A stretch of 64,000 nucleotides of DNA from NCBI GenBank assembly GCA_023512255.1, contig JAILZY010000011.1:1-64000 (forward strand), written 5' to 3'. The DNA comes from a bacterium. GTDB taxonomy: Bacteria > SZUA-182 > DTGQ01. Below are positions 58,215-64,000 of this stretch, piece after piece (position 1 is the first letter of the stretch; each line of letters starts with the position of its first letter). The notes beneath the pieces are model-generated. The model ran no database searches. It saw only the letters and a list, made by a program, of their open reading frames with translations, and was not told the DNA's origin. A program made the position numbers and the translations under genes.

Positions 58215-58811
58215 ATGGCTTACACAACTGATTACTTTTTGGAGATACAGGAAATTATACGGCGGATCAATCTTTCAGACATAGACAAAATGATAGACCT
58301 TTTAGCTGAAATAAAAACAAGAGGCGGAAGACTTTTCTTCCTAGGCGTTGGCGGTGGGGCAGGAAATGCCTCTCATGCAGTGAATGATTTTCGCAAAATT
58401 GCCGGCTTTGAAGCCTATAGCCCAACGGATAACGCTTCTGAGCTTACTGCTCGCGTCAATGACGATGGTTGGGAGACGGTATTTGTAAACTGGCTTAAAG
58501 GAAGCAGGCTTAGGGCTTGGGATGGGCTATTTATCTTTTCGGTCGGCGGTGGAAATCTGGAAAAGAAGATCAGCGCCAATCTGGTATCTGCTATTCAATA
58601 TGCCCGTGAGACTGGAGCCAAAATCCTTGGCATTGTGGGCCGTGATGGCGGCTATACAGCTCAGGCCGCAGATGCCTGTGTGATTATTCCTACCATTAAC
58701 CCCCAAACAGTTACTCCGCATACCGAATCATTCCAAGGAGTAATCTGGCATTTGATCGTCTCTCATCCCAAAATGAAGGTCTCGGAAATGAAATGGGAAT
58801 CGGTCAAATAA
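58215..58811 (+). CDS. gmhA: SIS-domain phosphoheptose isomerase
   Basis: The 198-residue SIS protein shows RLFFLGVGGGAGNASHAVND (about 39-58) and SVGGGNLEKKISANL, and belongs to the GmhA-like group. It would convert sedoheptulose-7-phosphate to heptose-7-phosphate, the first committed step. The glycine-rich loop differs from textbook GmhA (GNGGSA), so an allied SIS sugar isomerase cannot be excluded. Confidence 0.8.
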   Translation: MAYTTDYFLEIQEIIRRINLSDIDKMIDLLAEIKTRGGRLFFLGVGGGAGNASHAVNDFRKIAGFEAYSPTDNASELTARVNDDGWETVFVNWLKGSRLRAWDGLFIFSVGGGNLEKKISANLVSAIQYARETGAKILGIVGRDGGYTAQAADACVIIPTINPQTVTPHTESFQGVIWHLIVSHPKMKVSEMKWESVK

Positions 58812-58935
58812 GGATACCTAATAACGCAAAGACTAACCATTTGCGCCCCTTGACCTGTTTGCCGGCATTATAAAAACCTATCGCACCTATCGCAGTAGAA
58901 TACCTATACGCAAGGATTAACCATAACTTAAATAG

Positions 58936-59070
58936 CGGTCTTTTCGCTAATAAAGTACGCAAGCGGCGACGGCACAAGGTCCGCACCTACAATTAGCTTA
59001 TCCGCCCCTACAATTGATAGCGTAATTAATTCGCTGTGCAACTTGTGTTACGTACTTAGCGAAAGAACCA
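58936..59070. mobile_element. MITE-like element family 2, copy 8
   Basis: The ends are CGGTCTTTTCGCTAATAAAG and TTAGCGAAAGAACCA. The middle has two CAATT/TCCGC(C)CC blocks, making it 135 bases long. No clean target duplication is seen. The preceding 58812-58935 is a spacer with an imperfect duplication (ACGCAAAGACTAACCAT and ACGCAAGGATTAACCAT). Confidence 0.72.
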
Positions 59071-59117
59071 CTTATAGGAAGATCAGCATAGTAACCACAA
59101 CTTTAGGGAGATCAGCG

Positions 59118-59789
59118 ATGAAGATTTTTATTGATTCAGCTAACTTGAAAGATATCGAAGAGGCCTTGAAAAGAGGATTCGCCAGTGGGATTACCACTAA
59201 TCCCTCGATTTTAGCCAAAGAGAAAAAATGTGATTTTAAGGAGCATATTCATAAAATTATCAGCCTAGTCAGGGAGTTTGGCTTGCGGGATATCCCTCTC
59301 AGTGTGGAGGTTTTCTCCACCGAGCCTGACGAGATGGTCAGGCAGGCTGAGCAGTTTGTTAAGGAATTTCGCTATGAGGGGCTTAACATTAAAATTCCCA
59401 TCGGTTGGGATGAATTATCTGTAATCAAGAGATTGAAGGATAAAGGTATCAAGGTGAACTGCACCTGCTGTATGTCCTATAATCAGGCTATCATGGCAGC
59501 AGATGCCGGCTCTGACTTTGTAAGCCTCTTCAGCGGTCGAATCAGAGACATCGGCTACAATTCCACAGCGGTTATCAGCGCCGTAAAACGAACCCTGGCC
59601 GACTGGGAATGTCCATCAAAGATCATTGTCGGCAGCATTCGTCATATAGCTGATATTAATGAGGCCCTGCAGGCTGGAGCAGATATTGTGACTGTTCCGC
59701 CCAAATTCTTCACCCAGATGTGTTCCCATCCCAAAACTACCGAGGTGGTCAATCAATTTATCACTGATTTCAGGGAGTGGCTAGAGTAA
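59118..59789 (+). CDS. transaldolase-like protein
   Basis: The 223-residue protein is a short transaldolase/fructose-6-phosphate aldolase-type barrel: KIFIDSANLKDIEEAL, the Asn-Pro-Ser in TTNPSIL, catalytic Lys in LNIKIPIG (about 93), and GSIRHIADI. The ATG at 59118 is preferred over 59043. In this place it may make sedoheptulose-7-phosphate for the heptose pathway, an inference from context. Confidence 0.86.
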   Translation: MKIFIDSANLKDIEEALKRGFASGITTNPSILAKEKKCDFKEHIHKIISLVREFGLRDIPLSVEVFSTEPDEMVRQAEQFVKEFRYEGLNIKIPIGWDELSVIKRLKDKGIKVNCTCCMSYNQAIMAADAGSDFVSLFSGRIRDIGYNSTAVISAVKRTLADWECPSKIIVGSIRHIADINEALQAGADIVTVPPKFFTQMCSHPKTTEVVNQFITDFREWLE

Positions 59790-59833
59790 GAAGTGAGGCT
59801 TGATCAGGTTTTCAGTTAGGATACAAAAGAGAG

Positions 59834-61036
59834 ATGGCTGAAGAAGAAAAATTATTCCTGGCTTGTTTGCGCTTTTTTTTCAGGAAAATGGATTCAGTAG
59901 CTGAAATCCGAGCTTGCCTTGGGAAAGAGATAGACTGGGATCTTATTCTTTCCTGGGCGCAATGGCATGGGGTAAGTCCTCTGCTGTATCACATCCTGAA
60001 AGAAATAGGCTGGTCAGGGATACCAAAGCAGGTCAGGGAGAGATTAGAGCATAGTTTTCGGCTGAATATGGCCAGAAACCTTTTCCTGTGGGCAGAAACA
60101 AGCAAGGTTTTGACTGCCCTAGAAAAGCAGAGAATAATCAGCCTTCCACTAAAGGGTATTTTTTTGTCGGAGGAAGTCTATCCAGACATATCATTTCGGG
60201 TGGTAACTGATATTGATCTGCTGATTCGGCAAGAGGATCTGGCCGCAGCCGAAGCCTCACTGATAGAGCTGGGGTATTGCCGCGACCCTTTTATCAGAAA
60301 GGGGCTTCTACCAGATAACTGTTATACACTACATATGGAGAAGGGAGAAAGAGTCGGGCAGAGACTATGTGTTGAGTTGCACTGGGGGCTAGCTAACCCT
60401 CGGGATTATGCCCTGCCAGTGAAAAGCTGGTGGGAGGAAATCTTTCATAACAGTCGCAGCGCCTATTCTTGGAACGGAATAAGCTGTTTGCGGATGGGAC
60501 CTGAGATAACCCTACTCTATCTGACTATCAATGCCCATATGTCCCGCTATTCATTCCTCAAGCAGTTGATTGATATCGGCCAGGTTATCAACCATTATGA
60601 GCATGAGATGGATTGGAAAAAAGTAGCTGGCATGGCTAGTGAGCTTGGCCTTCTCGATAATCTGGTTTTTGCCTTGGGACTGGTTCAGCGAATGTTTGAC
60701 CTGCGGATAGGAAGCGAATTGATTAATTGGCCACTCTCATGGAAGCAGAGGATGCTTCGGTCGATCTTTAGGGAACACAGGCTTGTGCAGGGCTTGATAG
60801 GCCAAGATTTGAGACAATTTCTTCTGCTGTTTTTACTCGATGAGAAGATGATCATCAGCTCGATCTTTAAGGTGTTATTCTCCTCACGACAGACCATTGC
60901 TTACCGCTATGGTCTGCCTCCTCAGTCATGGAGTAATTACTTCTATCTTATTCTCAATCCCTTGCTTTCTATCTATCGTTTGTTTCGAGGGGCAGTTGTG
61001 GATTGCTGGTCAGGTAAGGGGGTGGGTAAAACATAA
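59834..61036 (+). CDS. nucleotidyltransferase-fold protein of a RiPP locus
   Basis: The 400-residue protein has the LPLKGIFLSEEVYPD start and the Asp pair in VVTDIDLLIR (about 128-137), matching the NTP_transf_5 family of minimal nucleotidyltransferases. Such genes often accompany PqqD and radical SAM enzymes in peptide loci, as here. The function is unknown. Confidence 0.75.
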   Translation: MAEEEKLFLACLRFFFRKMDSVAEIRACLGKEIDWDLILSWAQWHGVSPLLYHILKEIGWSGIPKQVRERLEHSFRLNMARNLFLWAETSKVLTALEKQRIISLPLKGIFLSEEVYPDISFRVVTDIDLLIRQEDLAAAEASLIELGYCRDPFIRKGLLPDNCYTLHMEKGERVGQRLCVELHWGLANPRDYALPVKSWWEEIFHNSRSAYSWNGISCLRMGPEITLLYLTINAHMSRYSFLKQLIDIGQVINHYEHEMDWKKVAGMASELGLLDNLVFALGLVQRMFDLRIGSELINWPLSWKQRMLRSIFREHRLVQGLIGQDLRQFLLLFLLDEKMIISSIFKVLFSSRQTIAYRYGLPPQSWSNYFYLILNPLLSIYRLFRGAVVDCWSGKGVGKT

Positions 61037-61142
61037 GAGATGTTTGCATCCGATGTATTTTAATAATTAATTATAAAAAATATTTTTTACCTTATTGTTT
61101 AAATTAAAATTATCAGTAATAAATTTTATTTTATGTTTTATA

Positions 61143-61171
61143 TTGAAATTCGATTTAATCTTGGATATAAT
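61143..61171 (+). promoter_or_regulatory. strong sigma70-type promoter of the peptide locus
   Basis: TTGAAA and a perfect TATAAT are separated by 17 bases, about 60 bases before the PqqD-like gene. The spacing is ideal. Confidence 0.65.
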
Positions 61172-61233
61172 AGGAAGGAAAGTAGAAATTTTCATATTAC
61201 CAGATTATCAAGCATACTATCAGGGAGATTTAT

Positions 61234-61530
61234 ATGCTCGCAAAATATATCGCCAGAAATGAAAATACAGCTTCAAGGATAATTGATGGGCAAGCCGTAA
61301 TCATGACCCTGACAGACAATACCTTACACACGTTGAATGCAGTAGGCTCAAGAATATGGGAATTATGTACTGGCCAAAAAACCATGGAAGAAATTATTCA
61401 GATAATCCAGGAAGAATATATATCCTCAAGACCCGATGAGATCAGATCAGATTGTGAGATTTTCTTTAAGGATTTGTACAGTAAGGGGATGGTGGTTATA
61501 TTGGATGAGAAGGCCCAAGGGAATAATTAG
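61234..61530 (+). CDS. PqqD-family peptide recognition protein
   Basis: The 98-residue protein has the RiPP recognition element fold: IIDGQAVIMTLTDNTLHTLNAVGSRIWELC (described in outline), followed by helices with EEIIQIIQEEY. It binds a precursor peptide leader and hands it to the radical SAM enzyme encoded nine bases downstream. Confidence 0.87.
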   Translation: MLAKYIARNENTASRIIDGQAVIMTLTDNTLHTLNAVGSRIWELCTGQKTMEEIIQIIQEEYISSRPDEIRSDCEIFFKDLYSKGMVVILDEKAQGNN

Positions 61531-61539
61531 GTACCGATC

Positions 61540-62661
61540 ATGAAAGATATTATATCCTACGTCCAGGAGAAGAAGATCCCCCTTGCAGTACACATTAATT
61601 TAACTAGGCGATGTAATCTCCACTGCCTTCACTGCTGTGTGGGGAAGGGAAGAAAGACCGCATCTGGCCAAGCAGGAACGACTGAGGCTGGTTTTGAGCT
61701 AGGGCTGATGCACATTCAGCGAGTCTTTGAGGAGCTGGCTCAAGTTGGCTGTCTTCTTCTCACCCTTTCAGGCGGGGAAGTTTTGCTTCGAGATGATCTG
61801 CTTGAGATTATAAGCCGGGCGAGGGAGTTGGATTTTGCGGTTAAGATTTTTACTAACGGAACCTTAGTTGGTAGAAAGGAGGCCCAAGCATTTCATAGAC
61901 TACGTATTCAGGAAGTGCATGTCAGCCTATATGGGGCAGATGCAAAGATACATGATCTGATCACCGGTGTTTCCGGCTCCTGGACGAAGAGCATGGAAGG
62001 GATTCGGTGGCTGAGGGAGGAAGGCGTAGCGGTTAAGGTAAAGTGCCCCATAATGAAGCAAAACCTGGCCGAGTATCGTAAGGTATATGAGCTGGCGGTG
62101 AGTCTTGGAGCTGATTATGCTTTTGACCCGATGATTACCGTCCGGGATGATGGGAACCGAGATCCGCTCAACTACCGAATAAGTCAAGAAGATTTGCAGA
62201 TGGTCCTAGCTGATCCTATTTTTCAGACTAAGCGCAAAAGCTATAGGGAAAGAGAGGAGAGTTTTGCCTGCTCAGCCAGTATGATGAGTGAAATAAGTGA
62301 AGAGGTCCTCTGCAGTGCCGGTCATTATATCTGCTTCATTTCTCCAGAGGGTGATATTAACCCTTGTGTTCAGTTGCCTATTTTCTGTGGCAATGTCCTA
62401 GAGCATGATTTTCAATGGATTTGGTATCATTCACCGCAGATGCTTAGAATTCGGAATCTGCGGATGAAAGATGTTCGGAGCTGCAATAACTGTAGGTACC
62501 TCCCCTGGTGTGCCAGATGTCCTGGCTTAGCCTATCTTGAAGATGGCGATCTCCTTGGTCCTTCCAGTGCTGCCTGTTGGATGGTGCAAGCAAAAGAGGG
62601 AGACAGACAGTTTAATAATCAGATACAAGCCAATAATCAAATACAACCTATTGTAACTTAA
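61540..62661 (+). CDS. radical SAM/SPASM peptide-modifying enzyme
   Basis: The 373-residue enzyme has the cluster motif RRCNLHCLHCCVGKG (Cys at about 25, 29, 32), TLSGGEVLLRDD, and a SPASM domain with Cys in NPCVQLPIFCGNV, and CNNCRYLPWCARCPG. This is the layout of PqqE/anSME-type maturases. Its substrate is most likely the small Cys-containing peptide encoded 53 bases downstream. Confidence 0.9.
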   Translation: MKDIISYVQEKKIPLAVHINLTRRCNLHCLHCCVGKGRKTASGQAGTTEAGFELGLMHIQRVFEELAQVGCLLLTLSGGEVLLRDDLLEIISRARELDFAVKIFTNGTLVGRKEAQAFHRLRIQEVHVSLYGADAKIHDLITGVSGSWTKSMEGIRWLREEGVAVKVKCPIMKQNLAEYRKVYELAVSLGADYAFDPMITVRDDGNRDPLNYRISQEDLQMVLADPIFQTKRKSYREREESFACSASMMSEISEEVLCSAGHYICFISPEGDINPCVQLPIFCGNVLEHDFQWIWYHSPQMLRIRNLRMKDVRSCNNCRYLPWCARCPGLAYLEDGDLLGPSSAACWMVQAKEGDRQFNNQIQANNQIQPIVT

Positions 62662-62714
62662 GTTATTTTTGTAAACTAGGTTAACGTTCATCTATAAGTT
62701 AAGGAGGTAGAATC

Positions 62715-62879
62715 ATGGAAGAAAAAAAGACAACAGTCGCAAAACCAGCAGTCAAAAAGGTTTATGAAAAACCCCAGATAGTTTCCGAAGAAGTATTTGA
62801 GACCTTGGCTCTTGCCTGCTGCAAGAGTAATAACTGTAAGAATTACGGCCTTCCGAAGGGGATGCACGCTGTAAGTTAA
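62715..62879 (+). CDS. RiPP precursor peptide (54 residues)
   Basis: This frame is too short for the ORF track. A perfect AAGGAGGT box lies 7 bases before the ATG. The leader has VYEKPQIVSEEVFETLALA, a pattern seen in precursors of PqqD/radical SAM loci. The C-terminal core begins near Cys-35 and holds Cys 35, 36 and 41 (CCKSNNC), ending GLPKGMHAVS. The position just after the maturase, the leader pattern and the Cys core support a modified peptide. The modification could be a thioether or C-C link, which the sequence cannot decide. Confidence 0.82.
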   Translation: MEEKKTTVAKPAVKKVYEKPQIVSEEVFETLALACCKSNNCKNYGLPKGMHAVS

Positions 62880-63200
62880 TAGATCAAGGTTCCAGCCTGC
62901 TGACCCTTTGTTCAGTGTAAAAATTCTCGATTGAGTTATAATTTTTAATATTTTTTACAAAATTCAGCACTTCATATAGCATAAGATGCAGGCTCATCCT
63001 CCAGGATGAGCACTAATCACACACGTCTCTTCTTTGGGGGGAGGAAGAGTGGTGATTTTTCCCTAAAAGTGCCACTTTGGCTCTTCATTCATCTTTTGGC
63101 CTAAGGCTAGCTCTGATGGGACAAGGGGACAGTAGCGCGGCTTTTATAAACATGGAGACCTAACTTTTCCTAAATCTGCCTTTAATGAGGAAAAAGAAAA
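62880..63200. other. spacer with a hairpin after the precursor gene
   Basis: GCTCATCC and GGATGAGC pair at 62992-63011 with a short loop, without a following T run, so the role as terminator is uncertain. The remainder is not coding. GGCCTAAGGCTAGC...GGACAGTAGC near 63100-63140 looked riboswitch-like but fits no class I can confirm. Confidence 0.4.
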
Positions 63201-64000
63201 ATGAAACGAAAGTCTTTTACGATCCTGACATCATTATTGTTTGGATTTATACTCAGTTTATGCCTATTTTTTTGGCATACGCCGCCTGCCTATTCCCAGG
63301 ATAAGGCAGCGGAGAGTACTACTTTGAGTCCGTCGCCCAGAAAAACTTCTGGCGCCTACGTTATCGAAGATATAGCCTATGATCCTGAAACCCAAATTTA
63401 TACCTATACATATGTATTGCATAATCTGGGAAAACAGCAAGTTTGGTGGTGGGGTATATGGTATGAGGAAGATCCTCAAGCTATACTTGATGACTCTTCG
63501 GTAGATGAAAATGGCTTTGCCCCTACTGACTTGACTGACTGCTCGCCTGGATGGAAAAATTCTGCCCCTGAGAGACGGATGGGGTTTTATTTATACAGTG
63601 GTCCTAATGGGGAGCTAGGTTTTTATTCCACCTATGCCAGCGACTCTCGGTCGGGAAATAGCCCGATCGTTCCTGATTCTATCAATGTTCCCCGACTTGG
63701 AGGCCAGTGGGGATGGAATGGGCCAGGAGCGAATATTATCACCGCCTATGGAATCCAAAAAGGACAAACAGGCTATTATGTGATTCGGTCTAAAAAGTAT
63801 TTTCCAGATAATAAGATGTTTTTCTACAATACCAAGGATTACTGGAATTCCTACTTCGATCCTCAGACCGGGCAACTTGTCATCAGGGGGTTGGAATTTG
63901 TCTCTATAACTCAGCGGTCCTATTCGATATCAATGTCTCTGACCCGGGGGTATAATCTTATTTCGCAACCCCTTGAGGAGCTGATAACCTCAGACAATCT
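63201..64000 (+). CDS. secreted protein, partial at window end
   Basis: The frame is open from ATG 63201 to the window edge (266 codons seen). A signal peptide (FTILTSLLFGFILSLCLFFW, cleavage near YSQ) is followed by a beta-rich region with many Trp/Tyr. Near residue 255 it reads SLTRGYNLISQPLEE, recalling the strand pattern GWNLISLPL common in large secreted repeat proteins. The upstream GAGGAAAAAG is a fair ribosome binding site. Not in the ORF track because it has no stop inside the window. Confidence 0.75.
   Translation, partial: MKRKSFTILTSLLFGFILSLCLFFWHTPPAYSQDKAAESTTLSPSPRKTSGAYVIEDIAYDPETQIYTYTYVLHNLGKQQVWWWGIWYEEDPQAILDDSSVDENGFAPTDLTDCSPGWKNSAPERRMGFYLYSGPNGELGFYSTYASDSRSGNSPIVPDSINVPRLGGQWGWNGPGANIITAYGIQKGQTGYYVIRSKKYFPDNKMFFYNTKDYWNSYFDPQTGQLVIRGLEFVSITQRSYSISMSLTRGYNLISQPLEELITSDN

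Noticed and set aside
63090-63150. c-di-GMP or other riboswitch upstream of the secreted protein
   Set aside because: Some short pairing segments are suggestive, but the conserved loops of the known classes are absent.

Overview
The window looks like a chromosomal segment of an uncultivated, probably anaerobic, Gram-negative-type bacterium. Supporting signs are an outer-membrane polysaccharide export protein of the Wza type, an oxygen-independent B12-dependent (class II) ribonucleotide reductase, a selenocysteine tRNA with SelB, and several radical SAM enzymes. I cannot place the phylum from sequence alone. By eye the first 9.4 kb is clearly more GC-rich than the rest and reads as an acquired defence island.

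Layout. (1) 1-9.45 kb: a Type I restriction-modification operon (XRE regulator, hsdM, a YhcG/DUF1016 nuclease, a duplicated hsdM tail, hsdS, a dead REP-associated transposase, hsdR), followed by decayed DNA that ends in a DUF499-like gene fragment. (2) 9.5-15.2 kb: nrdJ and a metallo-beta-lactamase-fold hydrolase, both on the minus strand, then a repetitive coiled-coil protein and tRNA-Val(CAC). (3) 15.2-25.5 kb: a selenium block, with selC (tRNA-Sec), selB, a DUF1573 lipid/secreted-type protein, DUF3343, yedF, a class V aminotransferase/cysteine desulfurase, a PstSCAB-like ABC importer without PhoU, and a LysR regulator. (4) 26-59.8 kb: a large surface-polysaccharide cluster with export and chain-length proteins (Wza, Wzc-type), a BY-kinase carrying an inserted domain, flippase, polymerase, glycosyltransferases, an initiating glycosylphosphotransferase, an amino-sugar trio (DegT, Gfo/Idh, hexapeptide acyltransferase), a complete predicted GDP-D-glycero-D-manno-heptose pathway (GmhA, HddA, GmhB, HddC) with a transaldolase that could supply its substrate, and an ACP/ligase/B12-radical SAM/NadE-like/PP-loop module of unknown chemistry. 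(5) 59.8-62.9 kb: a ribosomally made, post-translationally modified peptide (RiPP) locus with nucleotidyltransferase, PqqD-type recognition protein, radical SAM/SPASM enzyme and a 54-residue precursor peptide that is missing from the ORF track. The window ends inside a secreted protein gene.

Between the genes lie three families of short inverted-repeat elements (MITE-like). I could delimit them with target-site duplications: family 1 has TIR CGCTCTTAT and 8-bp TSDs, family 2 has TIR TGGTYTTTTCGCTAA and 5-bp TSDs, and family 3 has TIR CCAGAGCGAA with an 8-bp TSD. One family 2 copy supplies the stop codon of a ligase gene. Many spacers also contain short imperfect duplications of the adjoining gene ends.
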